Part shown: piece by piece, positions 46,085 to 54,176 of the stretch | Layout of the letters: the number at the start of each line of letters is the position of its first letter | How positions within the stretch are numbered: position 1 is the stretch's first letter | Assembly (NCBI RefSeq): GCF_029892155.1 | Contig: NZ_JARZAG010000001.1 | Location: 124,001 to 188,000, forward strand | Direction of reading: 5' to 3' | From: Kitasatospora sp. GAS204B | Lineage (GTDB): Bacteria > Actinomycetota > Actinomycetes > Streptomycetales > Streptomycetaceae | DNA length: 64,000 nucleotides | Position numbers and translations under genes: made by a program | The notes under the pieces: model-generated | Database searches by the model: none | The model's input: the letters and a program-made list of their open reading frames with translations, nothing else | What the model was told of the DNA's origin: nothing

Positions 46085-47169
46085 TGGCTGCGCTCCCAGA
46101 AGCTCGGGCCGACGGGGTGACTGAAGTCCCCGGTGGCGACCAGGTAGCCCAGGGAGTCAGTGGAGATCTTCAGCTGGGGCAGCGGGTGCCCGGCCGGGCC
46201 GAAGATGACGCGAGCGCCGTCCGCCAGGTCGAAGGTCGACTGGTGGCAGGGGCAGAGCGCGTGGTGGGTCTGCTGCTCGTACAGCGAGATCGGGCAACCG
46301 ACGTGGGTGCAGATCTTCGAGTAGACGAGCACGCCCTGGAAGCCCAGCGCGGCCGAGTTGGGGTCCTTGATGTCCTCCGGCTGGATCCGGACGATCATCA
46401 GGGCGTCCTTGGCGATCTGCTGCTGGAAGTCCTCGTCCGACTCCTGCAGCCCGTTGGGGCGCAGGGCCGAGGGACCCGGCCTGGCGAACGTCAGCGAGCC
46501 GACCTGGATGTCCTCGGGCTTCATCGCCTCGTTGGTGTTCATGTTGATCAGCTGGATCGGCATGCTCGGCGTGGCCTCGGACCACGCGGTGCTGTCCAGC
46601 GACTTCTCGGGCAGCGGGCCGAGGTCGCGCAGCAGCATCACGCCGGAGAGCGGGACCAGGGCCATCGAGCCGATCAGGGTGTTGCGGATCATCTTGCGGC
46701 GGCCGAAAGCGGACTCGGCGGCACCGGTCTTGAACTGCTCGATGACGTCCGCGCGGACCTCGTCGTCAGCCTCGATGGGGTGACGCTCGGCCGGGTGCTC
46801 GACGTCCGACATCAGCGTGCGCGCCCAGTGCACGGCGCCGGCGCCGATGCAGAAGAGCGCCACGGCCAGGGTCATACCGAGCGCGAAGTTCATCGCGCTG
46901 ATGTGGCCCAGCGGGAAGATGTAGACGATCCTCGTCGGGTCGATGGCCACGTAGCTGGCGATGAAGCCGACCGTGGCCAGCATCGACACGATGAAGAGCA
47001 GCGACACCTGGCGCTCGGCCCGCTTGGCGGCCCGCTCGTCGATATCGGTCCGGCGCACCTCGTGGGCCGGCAGGCCCGGGTCCGCGAACGGGTTGTCGGC
47101 AGCGGCTACATCGCCGTGCCCTTCGGCGTGGTTCGCCGGCAGCTTGTCGTCTGACATGTCGTGGCTCAT
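46081..47169 (-). CDS. qcrA: Rieske iron-sulfur subunit
   Basis: 362-aa Rieske protein with three predicted N-terminal helices (about 58-185; LLFIVSMLATVGFIASYVA, NFALGMTLAVALFCIGAGA, a third near NTLIGSMALVPLSG), an actinobacterial feature. The [2Fe-2S] ligands are in CTHVGCPISL and CPCHQSTFD; the disulfide cysteines are the second C of each. Its ATG overlaps the qcrC stop (ATGA) and its TGA overlaps the qcrB ATG. Confidence 0.97.
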   Translation of the reverse strand: MSHDMSDDKLPANHAEGHGDVAAADNPFADPGLPAHEVRRTDIDERAAKRAERQVSLLFIVSMLATVGFIASYVAIDPTRIVYIFPLGHISAMNFALGMTLAVALFCIGAGAVHWARTLMSDVEHPAERHPIEADDEVRADVIEQFKTGAAESAFGRRKMIRNTLIGSMALVPLSGVMLLRDLGPLPEKSLDSTAWSEATPSMPIQLINMNTNEAMKPEDIQVGSLTFARPGPSALRPNGLQESDEDFQQQIAKDALMIVRIQPEDIKDPNSAALGFQGVLVYSKICTHVGCPISLYEQQTHHALCPCHQSTFDLADGARVIFGPAGHPLPQLKISTDSLGYLVATGDFSHPVGPSFWERSQ

Positions 47170-47975
47170 GACTTCTTGGCCTTGGTGGTGTGAGCGGCGA
47201 CCCAGATCGCGATGGCGATCAGGACACCGAGACCGAAGATCCAGCCGAACAGGCCCTCGGTCACCGGACCGAGGCTGCCGAGCGAGAGACCACCGGGGTT
47301 GGGCGCCTCGTTCGCCTGGTAGCGGACGAAGGCCACGATCTCCTGCTTCTGCTTCTCCGGCATGGTGCTGTCAGGGAAGGAGGGCATGTTCTGCGGGCCG
47401 GTCTGCATGGCCTCGTAGATGTGCTTCGGGTCCACGTTCTCCAGCGACGGCGCGAACTTACCCTGCGTCAGGGCACCGCCGGCGCCGGCGAAGTTGTGGC
47501 ACTGCGAGCAGTTGGTACGGAACAGCTCGCCGCCCTTGGAGATGGCGTCGGTCTCGGTCGACGTGTACTGGTCCTTGGTCGGCGTCACCGGGCCGGGGCC
47601 CAACGAGGCGACGAACGCGGCCATCGCGTCGATGTCGTCCTGGCTGTAGATGTTCGGCTTCTTCAGGACCTGCGCACCCGGCTGCTGGGCGGGCATCCGG
47701 CCGGTGCCGACCTGGAAGTCGACCGCGGCGGAGCCCACGCCCACCAGGCTCGGGCCGGTGGAGCTGCCCTGACCGTTCAGGCCGTGGCACGAGGAGCAGC
47801 CCACGGCGAAGAGCCGCTTGCCCTCATCGATCTGGAGCGACTGCGCGGAGCTGTCGGCCTTGGCCGCCTCGGCGGGCGCGAACATGCCATACAGCCCCCC
47901 GGTGGCCGCGAGGGCGAAGAGTAGGACGACCAGCGCCGCCAGCGGGTGGCGCCGTCGTGCGGAGAGCTTTTTCAC
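47166..47975 (-). CDS. qcrC: Dihaem cytochrome c subunit
   Basis: 269-aa membrane-anchored cytochrome cc. Signal/anchor near residues 10-30, two haem c motifs (CSSCHGL and CSQCHNF), C-terminal helix (WIFGLGVLIAIAIWVA). The double haem lets it bridge directly to the oxidase without soluble cytochrome c. GTG 47975 has a weak site. It lies 146 bp after ctaE and overlaps qcrA. Confidence 0.97.
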   Translation of the reverse strand: MKKLSARRRHPLAALVVLLFALAATGGLYGMFAPAEAAKADSSAQSLQIDEGKRLFAVGCSSCHGLNGQGSSTGPSLVGVGSAAVDFQVGTGRMPAQQPGAQVLKKPNIYSQDDIDAMAAFVASLGPGPVTPTKDQYTSTETDAISKGGELFRTNCSQCHNFAGAGGALTQGKFAPSLENVDPKHIYEAMQTGPQNMPSFPDSTMPEKQKQEIVAFVRYQANEAPNPGGLSLGSLGPVTEGLFGWIFGLGVLIAIAIWVAAHTTKAKKS

Positions 47976-48121
47976 GGAATAACCCCGGTGTCAGGATCAG
48001 GATCTGGTCGGCTGGTGGAGGCCCGGTGCCGTGGGGGCATCGGCCTGGCGTGGGCACGGGCAATGGACCCGGCGCCGGTGAGGGCATACGGGTCCCGGCC
48101 GGCGGCCAGCGACCTGATCGG

Positions 48122-48742
48122 TTACTTGATCAGGTAGATGGTCGCGAAGAGGCCGATCCAGACCACGTCGACGAAGTGCCAGTAGTACGACACGACGATC
48201 GCCGCGGTGGCCTGCTCATGCGTGAACCGCTTGGCTGCGTACGTCCGCCCCAGCACCAGCAGGAAGGCGATCAGACCGCCCGTCACGTGGAGCCCGTGGA
48301 AGCCGGTGGTCAGGTAGAACACCGAACCGTACGGGTCGGAGGAGAGCGAGATGCCGTCCTTCTTCACCAGGTTGGTGTACTCGTAGATCTGACCGCCGAT
48401 GAAGATCGCGCCCATCACGAAGGTGAGCGAGAACCACGAGCGGAGCTTCTTGACGTCACCACGCTCGGCGGCGAAGACGCCGAGCTGGCAGGTGAGCGAG
48501 GAGAGCACCAGGATCGTGGTGTTCACGGAGGAGAAAGGGACGTTGAGGGCATGTGCCTTCTCGGCCCAGAAGCCTGGCCCCTTCACGGAACGTGCCGTGA
48601 AGTACATCGCGAAGAGGGCCGCGAAGAACATCAGCTCGGAACTCAGCCAGACGATGGTTCCGACGCTGGTCATGTTCGGTCGGTTGACCGATCCATGTGC
48701 GTGCCCGGTTTCTACTGCTGTTGCTGTCGCCACGACCGACAT
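48122..48742 (-). CDS. ctaE: Cytochrome c oxidase subunit III
   Basis: 206-aa subunit III with five hydrophobic helices ([88 protein letters not shown], each in part). The Glu/His signature HFVDVVW is typical. ATG 48742 with AAGGGA at 8 nt. It is first in ctaE-qcrC-qcrA-qcrB. Confidence 0.97.
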   Translation of the reverse strand: MSVVATATAVETGHAHGSVNRPNMTSVGTIVWLSSELMFFAALFAMYFTARSVKGPGFWAEKAHALNVPFSSVNTTILVLSSLTCQLGVFAAERGDVKKLRSWFSLTFVMGAIFIGGQIYEYTNLVKKDGISLSSDPYGSVFYLTTGFHGLHVTGGLIAFLLVLGRTYAAKRFTHEQATAAIVVSYYWHFVDVVWIGLFATIYLIK

Positions 48743-49162
48743 TATGTCGGTCCCTTATTCCGTCTTCACGCCGGGGGGTCTCCCTCGGAGTGTCCGGTGC
48801 GTGCGGTATGCCCGGATGGCTGCGCCACGGGCCGTGCGTACCCGGCGGGCGCTCGTTGACGAGGGCTTTCGTCGCACTGATGGGACTTTTCTGACGGCGC
48901 GTCCGGCCTGACCACTCCTTCGCGCGGCGCGTCCTGACGGTGGGCGGAGCGCGGGTGCGGTACCGCTCTGGGCCGTCCGGGTGGACTGTACCGCCGAGGG
49001 TGACGGGTCCTCGCCCGCTCGGGTGATGGCCCGGCAGTCGCCGGGGTGATCTTCGGACCGGAGCCGATCCGGAAGAGATCCCGCCAGTCGCCCTCCACGG
49101 CCGGTGATCGGGAGTAGCATCCACCGTGCTGGACGTGGTCTGGATCACATGGGAGCAGGTCG
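48743..49162. other. Divergent region ctaE / receiver gene
   Basis: 420 bp with no convincing ORF. It must contain the ctaE-qcr promoter; I see no clear hexamers, repeats or palindromes there. Confidence 0.4.
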
Positions 49163-49588
49163 ATGGCGACGCACACGAGTGACGAGACGCTCACCGTTCT
49201 CGTTTACAGCGATGACCGCAACACCCGGGCGCAGGTCACCTCGGCGCTCGGCAGCCGGCCGGCCGCCGACCTGCCGGAGGTCGACTACCTGGAGTGCGCC
49301 ACCGTGCCGGCGGTGCTCAAGGCGTTGGAGAAGGGCGGGGTGGACCTCTGCGTCCTGGACGGCGAGGCGGTGCCGGCCGGCGGCCTGGGGCTGGCCCGCC
49401 AGGTGAAGGACGAGATCTACGGCTGCCCGCCGGTGCTGGTGCTGATCGGCCGGCCGCAGGACAGCTGGCTGGCCGCCTGGAGCCGGGCGGACGCCGCGAT
49501 CTCCCAGCCGGTGGACCCGGTCGCGCTCGCCGAGGCGGTGGCCAAGCTGCTGCGGGCCCGGCTCGGTGCGCGCAGCCTGACGCGCTGA
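49163..49588 (+). CDS. Degenerate receiver-domain protein
   Basis: 141-aa CheY-like fold without an output domain. The acidic pair (D17, D18 in VYSDDRN) and the phospho-acceptor position (D66 in VLDGE) are kept, but the conserved Thr/Ser is Gly/Ile (LIGRPQD) and the conserved Lys before Pro is Gln (ISQPVDP, Q115). It is therefore probably not a normal phospho-switch. ATG 49163 has GGGAG at 8 nt. It is divergent from the ctaE-qcr operon and 143 bp upstream of trpD. A role linked to respiration is only a guess from position. Confidence 0.8.
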   Translation: MATHTSDETLTVLVYSDDRNTRAQVTSALGSRPAADLPEVDYLECATVPAVLKALEKGGVDLCVLDGEAVPAGGLGLARQVKDEIYGCPPVLVLIGRPQDSWLAAWSRADAAISQPVDPVALAEAVAKLLRARLGARSLTR

Positions 49589-49731
49589 GCCTGGACGCCG
49601 GGCCGCCCTCGGGCGGCGCGGCCGTCTCAGCAGGAGAGAAGGGTCGCCGTGGATGGCCTGGCGGCCCTTCGCCGGTCGCTAGGCTGGCCGCATCCTCTGT
49701 AACGAGCACCGGATGCGAGCTGGAGTAGGCC

Positions 49732-50805
49732 ATGGTGGATGTGAACCCTGCGAACGGCGGTCAGGACCCCGCGCAGGTGGTCCGCACCTGGCCCGACCTG
49801 CTGAGCACGCTGCTGGACGGCGGTGACCTGTCCCGGGCGGACGCCGCCTGGGCGATGGACCGGATCATGAGCGGCGAGGCCAGCCCGGTGCAGGTGGCCG
49901 GCTTCATGGTGGCGCTGCGGGCCAAGGGCGAGACGGTGGCCGAGGTCGCCGGGCTGGTCGAGGCGATGTACGCGCACGCCGAGCCGCTGCACATCCCGGG
50001 GCCCGCGGTGGACATCGTCGGCACCGGCGGCGACCGGGCCAAGACCGTCAACATCTCCACCATGTCGGCCATCGTCGCGGCGGCGGCCGGCGCCAAGGTG
50101 GTCAAGCACGGCAACCGGGCCGCCTCCTCGGCCAGCGGCTCCTCCGATGTCCTGGAGCGGCTGGGGATCCGGCTGGACCTGAGCGCCCGGCGGGTGGCCG
50201 AGGTGGCCGAGGAGGTCGGCCTGACCTTCTGTTTCGCGGCCAAGTTCCACCCCGCGATGCGGCACGCCGCCCCGGCCCGCCGCGACCTCGGAGTGGCCAC
50301 CGCCTTCAACATCCTCGGGCCGCTGACCAACCCCGCCCACGTCACCGCGCACGCGGTCGGCTGCTTCGACACCCGGCTGGCCGCCCTGATCGCCGGGGTG
50401 CTGGCCGAGCGCGGCTCCACCGCGCTGGTCTTCCGCGGTGACGACGGGCTGGACGAGCTGACCGTCTGCACCACCTCGCGGGTCTGGGTGGTGCGCCAGG
50501 GCACGGTCGCCGAGACCGTGCTCGACCCGCGCGAACTCGGGATCGAGCTGGTCGGCATCGAGGCGCTGCGCGGTGCCGACGCCGAGTACAACGCCGAGGT
50601 GGCGCGGCGGGTGCTGGCCGGGGAGCGCGGGGCGGTGCGCGACGCGGTGGTGTTGAACTCGGCGGCGGCACTGGTCGCGCTGGAGTTGACCGAGGCGCCG
50701 CTGGTCGAGCAGCTGGCCGCCGCGATGGTGCGCACCGCCGCCGCGATCGACTCCGGCGAGGCGCAGCACACCCTGAAGCGCTGGGCCGAGGCCACCGGGC
50801 GCTGA
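49732..50805 (+). CDS. trpD: Anthranilate phosphoribosyltransferase
   Basis: 357-aa TrpD, second step of tryptophan synthesis. Motifs: [18 protein letters not shown] (PRPP loop), [34 protein letters not shown] and [10 protein letters not shown]. The length is normal for the single-function enzyme. ATG 49732 with GGAG at 7 nt. No other trp genes are adjacent, as usual for one of the trpD copies in streptomycetes. Confidence 0.97.
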   Translation: MVDVNPANGGQDPAQVVRTWPDLLSTLLDGGDLSRADAAWAMDRIMSGEASPVQVAGFMVALRAKGETVAEVAGLVEAMYAHAEPLHIPGPAVDIVGTGGDRAKTVNISTMSAIVAAAAGAKVVKHGNRAASSASGSSDVLERLGIRLDLSARRVAEVAEEVGLTFCFAAKFHPAMRHAAPARRDLGVATAFNILGPLTNPAHVTAHAVGCFDTRLAALIAGVLAERGSTALVFRGDDGLDELTVCTTSRVWVVRQGTVAETVLDPRELGIELVGIEALRGADAEYNAEVARRVLAGERGAVRDAVVLNSAAALVALELTEAPLVEQLAAAMVRTAAAIDSGEAQHTLKRWAEATGR

Positions 50806-50820
50806 CGGCACGTCACCAAC

Positions 50821-50859
50821 CGAAGGACCCGCGCGCCGTTGAGGTGCGCGGGTCCTTCG
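50821..50859 (+). terminator. Terminator after trpD
   Basis: A 14-bp perfect stem with an 11-nt loop begins 16 bp after the trpD stop. Confidence 0.85.
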
Positions 50860-50954
50860 GTTCGCCGCACGGTCAAGGGTGCCCCTGGCCACGCTGTCCG
50901 CATGGCGGAACGGTGTTTGACCACGCTTCGGGCGCTGATCTACAGTCTTCGCCA

Positions 50955-51040
50955 GGTCATGAGTGACAGCGCGACAAGCCCCAGCTTGCTGTCCGGCAAC
51001 CCTCCGTCCGTGGCGGGGTGCCCTGGGTGAAGACCAGGCC
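50955..51040 (+). ncRNA. SAM-IV-type riboswitch
   Basis: The leader of the SufS-like gene contains ggtcatgagtg at the 5' side, the conserved ccggcaacc core (from 50993), a gtggcggggtgccc segment and the closing gaagacc, with ggtc (50955-50958) pairing to gacc (51032-51035). This order matches the actinobacterial SAM-IV aptamer as I know it. It sits 87 nt before the start codon, so S-adenosylmethionine should repress the downstream gene. Confidence 0.82.
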
Positions 51041-51126
51041 AGGCGGCGACAGGTCCGCACGGCAAGCGCGGACCACCGGCATCTTTCGCACTCCCGGGGT
51101 CCTGACCCTCGAAGGAGTGCATCCGT

Positions 51127-52500
51127 ATGTCCACTTCCGTTGACCTCTGCGCCCCCCTCGCCGTGCTCGGTGCCGATGTGCAGGTCCCGCTGGTCTCCGG
51201 TGCGAGGGTCGGTTACGCCGCGCTCGACTACGCGGCCAGCGCTCCGGCCCTGCAGCGGGTCTGGGACGAGGTGGCCGCGTACGCCCCGTACTACGGCAGC
51301 GTGCACCGCGGCGCCGGCTACCTCTCGCAGCTCTCCACCGACCTGTTCGAGCAGAGCCGGCGCACCGTCGCCGACTTCCTCGACCTGCGGGAGGACGACC
51401 AGGTGGTCTTCACCCGGGCCACCACCGACTCGCTCAACCTGCTGGCGGGCGCACTGCCGGCGGGCACCCGGGTGTTCGCCTTCGAGACCGAGCACCACGC
51501 CTCGCTGCTGCCCTGGGCCCAGGCCGGATTCCCGGTCGGCTACCTGCGGGCGCCGAGCTCGCCCGAGGAGGCGGTGGCCGCACTGGACGAGGCGCTCGCG
51601 GTCTGCGTCGCGCGGCACGGGGCCGGGCCGCGGCTGCTCTGCGTCACCGGCGCCTCCAACGTCACCGGCGAGCTGTGGCCGGTGGCCGAACTGACCCGGG
51701 TCGCCCACCGGTACGGTGCCCGAGTGGTGCTGGACGCCGCGCAGTTGGCCCCGCACCACCGGGTCTCGGTGCGCGAGCTGGCGGTGGACTGGGTCGCGTT
51801 CTCCGGCCACAAGCTCTACGCCCCGTTCGGCGCGGGCGTGCTGGCCGGGCGCGCCGACTGGCTGGACGCGGCCGAGCCCTACCTGGCCGGCGGCGGCGCC
51901 TCGCGCACGGTGGCGCGGGAGGCGGACGGCTCGGTGGCGGTCGAGTGGCACCAGGGTCCGGCCCGGCACGAGGCCGGTTCGCCGAACGTGATCGGCGCCT
52001 ACGCCATCGCCGCGGCCTGCCGGGCGCTGACCGAGGCCGGCTTCGAAGCCCTGGAGGCCCGCGAGCAGTACCTGATCGACCGGCTGACGGCGGGTCTGGC
52101 CGAGATCCCCGAGGTCAGGGTGCTCAGCCTGTTCGGTGCCCGGGCGGCCCGGGTCGGGGTGCTCTCGTTCGTGGTCCGGGGCTGGAACAGCTCGCACTTC
52201 TCGGCGGCGCTCTCGGCCGAGTACGGCATCGGGGTGCGCGACGGGCTGTTCTGCGCGCACCCGCTGGTGCGCACGCTGCTGGGGTCGGACGCGCCCGCCC
52301 CCTCCTCGGCGTGCGGCGCGCCCGACGCCTCGCTGCCGGGGGAGCGCAGCCTGAACGCGATCCGGGTCAGCTTCGGGGCGGGGACACCCGAGGAGCACCT
52401 CGACCGCTTCCTGGCGGCGGTGCGCGAGCTGGTCAGCGACGGCGCGCGGTGGAACTACCGCAACGAAGGCGGCCGTTGCGTGGCCGACACTCGACGTTAG
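51127..52500 (+). CDS. SufS-like cysteine desulfurase / class V aminotransferase
   Basis: 457-aa class V aminotransferase-fold enzyme. Conserved parts: TEHHASLLPW, VLDAAQLAPHH, the PLP lysine in SGHKLYAPFGAG (K229), and a cysteine in GLFCAHPLV (C376), at the position of the group II (SufS) catalytic cysteine. It differs from the IscS-type fusion at 37.6 kb. ATG 51127 has GAAGGAG at about 8 nt. The SAM-IV riboswitch upstream links it to methionine/sulfur supply, so cysteine desulfuration or a C-S lyase-type reaction is more likely than general Fe-S assembly; this is inference. Confidence 0.88.
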   Translation: MSTSVDLCAPLAVLGADVQVPLVSGARVGYAALDYAASAPALQRVWDEVAAYAPYYGSVHRGAGYLSQLSTDLFEQSRRTVADFLDLREDDQVVFTRATTDSLNLLAGALPAGTRVFAFETEHHASLLPWAQAGFPVGYLRAPSSPEEAVAALDEALAVCVARHGAGPRLLCVTGASNVTGELWPVAELTRVAHRYGARVVLDAAQLAPHHRVSVRELAVDWVAFSGHKLYAPFGAGVLAGRADWLDAAEPYLAGGGASRTVAREADGSVAVEWHQGPARHEAGSPNVIGAYAIAAACRALTEAGFEALEAREQYLIDRLTAGLAEIPEVRVLSLFGARAARVGVLSFVVRGWNSSHFSAALSAEYGIGVRDGLFCAHPLVRTLLGSDAPAPSSACGAPDASLPGERSLNAIRVSFGAGTPEEHLDRFLAAVRELVSDGARWNYRNEGGRCVADTRR

Positions 52501-52505
52501 AGCTG

Positions 52506-52787
52506 TCAGCCGTCCAGGCCGAGCGCGAAGGCGGCCTCCAGGTCGTGCTGCGAGTACGTCCGGAAGGCGATCTGGGTCTCGGTGTGGGCGACCCCCGGCA
52601 CCTTGTTGAGCCGGCCGGGGATCACCTCGGCCAGGTCGTCGTGGCGGCGCACCCGCACCATGGCGACCAGGTCGTACCCGCCGGTCACCGAGTAGACCTC
52701 GCTCACCCCGTCGATCGCGGCGATGGCCTCGGCGATCTCCGGGATCTGGTCGACGCTGGTCTTGACGAGCACGATGGCGGTGATCAC
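52506..52787 (-). CDS. Lrp/AsnC RAM-domain-only protein
   Basis: 93-aa protein containing only the Lrp/AsnC effector-binding (RAM) domain: ITAIVLVKTSVDQIPEIAEA, VSEVYSVTGGYDLVAMVRV (split after Gly), no HTH. Such proteins sense amino acids or act as partners of full-length Lrp proteins. GTG 52787 has AGGAG at 8 nt and overlaps the rhomboid stop by 4 nt. It is convergent with the SufS-like gene, only 5 bp apart. Confidence 0.9.
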   Translation of the reverse strand: MITAIVLVKTSVDQIPEIAEAIAAIDGVSEVYSVTGGYDLVAMVRVRRHDDLAEVIPGRLNKVPGVAHTETQIAFRTYSQHDLEAAFALGLDG

Positions 52788-53560
52788 GGCTGGACTCCTG
52801 GGTCGAGGGTGGGGCCAGCGTATCCGGCGCGTCGGGCCGCCACCCACAAGGCCAGGAACCCGGCACTGAAGCCGATCACATGGGCCAGGTAGGCGACCCC
52901 GCTGCCCGCCTGGCGCAGCGACCACCACTGCACGCCGAACCAGAGGCCGAGCACCAGCCAGGCCGGCAGCCGCAGCGGCAGGAAGAGCAGCGCCGGGACC
53001 AGCGTGGTCACCCGGGCCCGTGGATAGAGCCGCAGATAGCCGCCGAGCACCCCGGCGATCGCCCCCGAGGCGCCGACCAGCGGGCGCAGCGACTCGGGGC
53101 CGTGCCCGCCGACGGCCGCGTAGCCGTACCCGGCCAGCACGCCGACGGCCAGATAGAAGAGGAGGAAGCGCAGCCGGCCCAGCCGCTCCTCGACACCCGC
53201 GCCGAAGACATAGAGGAAGAGCATGTTGCCCAGCAGGTGCAGCCAGCCGCCGTGCACGAAGAGCGAGCTGAGCGCGGAGAGGGCCGGCACCTTGTGCGGG
53301 GTGGCGAGCAGCGGGCAGCCGGGCAGCGGTGCGGGGAGGCCGGCCAGCTGAGCGGAGGTCAGCGGACGGTTGCTCAGCAGCTCGGCGGGGATCGCGCCCC
53401 ACCGCTGCTGGTAGTGCTGGGCGGCGCAGGCGCGCGCCGGCGCGGTCGAGCCGTAGCCGGGGTTGATCCCGCTCGGGCCGGCCAGGAACACCAGGCAGTT
53501 GAGCGCGATCAGGAGATAGCTGACGAGTGGGGTCGGCCCCTCGTGGCGCTGGTCTGCCAT
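52784..53560 (-). CDS. Rhomboid family intramembrane serine protease
   Basis: 258-aa six/seven-helix membrane protease. The signature is complete: HGGWLHLLGNMLFLYVFG, catalytic Ser in GASGAIAG (S165) and catalytic His in AHVIGFSAG (H227). A large loop (about 30-90) follows helix 1. ATG 53560 is chosen; ATG 53572 is possible, and neither has a strong Shine-Dalgarno. GTGA overlap with the RAM-domain gene implies coupled translation. The substrate is unknown. Confidence 0.93.
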   Translation of the reverse strand: MADQRHEGPTPLVSYLLIALNCLVFLAGPSGINPGYGSTAPARACAAQHYQQRWGAIPAELLSNRPLTSAQLAGLPAPLPGCPLLATPHKVPALSALSSLFVHGGWLHLLGNMLFLYVFGAGVEERLGRLRFLLFYLAVGVLAGYGYAAVGGHGPESLRPLVGASGAIAGVLGGYLRLYPRARVTTLVPALLFLPLRLPAWLVLGLWFGVQWWSLRQAGSGVAYLAHVIGFSAGFLALWVAARRAGYAGPTLDPGVQP

Positions 53561-53760
53561 GGCCGGATCCATTCCGCGCCGGCGCGCTCGTGACACCGCG
53601 GTGTACGGCGAGCGGGTGAGCGGGCGAGCAGGCGTTCGAGCGGGCCGCGGTGCTGGTGGGAACCGGTATCCGGTGCCCGCCGTCTCAGCAGGAGGCCCTA
53701 GGCTTGAGACCTGGCCGGCACGTCGGCCCGGACCAGGTACCAGCCGAGAGGACCTCGCTC

Positions 53761-54042
53761 ATGCCCGTCCCCGTGCCCACCGCCGAGACCCGTTGGCGCT
53801 GCACGCTCTGCGGCAACCTGACCCGGTTCGATGTGACCCGGTCCTCCCGCGTGGTCGAGTACCTGCACCTGGACCTGGCCGGTGAGCCCAAGGTGGAGGA
53901 GACCGAGGTGCTCAGCGAGACGCTGGAGTCGATCCGCTGCCGCTGGTGCAACGCGGTCGACCAGGTCGAGCTGGTGGCTCGCCCGGACGCCGAGGAGCCC
54001 GACGCGGCGCCCGCCGGGGACGGGGCCGGGCAGGCCGGCTGA
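53761..54042 (+). CDS. Small zinc-ribbon protein
   Basis: 93-aa protein with two CxxC knuckles, CTLCGN (about 14-17) and CRWCN (about 60-63), predicting one zinc site, and an acidic Ala/Glu-rich tail. ATG 53761 has GAGAGG at about 9 nt. It is divergent from the rhomboid gene. A nucleic-acid- or protein-binding role is possible; the function is unknown. Confidence 0.8.
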   Translation: MPVPVPTAETRWRCTLCGNLTRFDVTRSSRVVEYLHLDLAGEPKVEETEVLSETLESIRCRWCNAVDQVELVARPDAEEPDAAPAGDGAGQAG

Positions 54043-54176
54043 GCGGGCGCTGCTGAAAAACAGTCGCCGCGCACGCGACAATTGCATCGAGCGGTGAGAG
54101 TCACCGGGTGGTGAGTCGAGGCGCCACGGCCCTGGGCCGGGCGACCGCGCAGATCATGATCGGAGCCGAGGACGCG

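Noticed and set aside
44432..46120. 562-codon plus-strand ORF across qcrB
   Set aside because: Antisense to a clear cytochrome b gene.
49627..52866. 1079-codon minus-strand ORF across trpD and the SufS-like gene
   Set aside because: Antisense shadow; the plus-strand genes have all family motifs and ribosome-binding sites.
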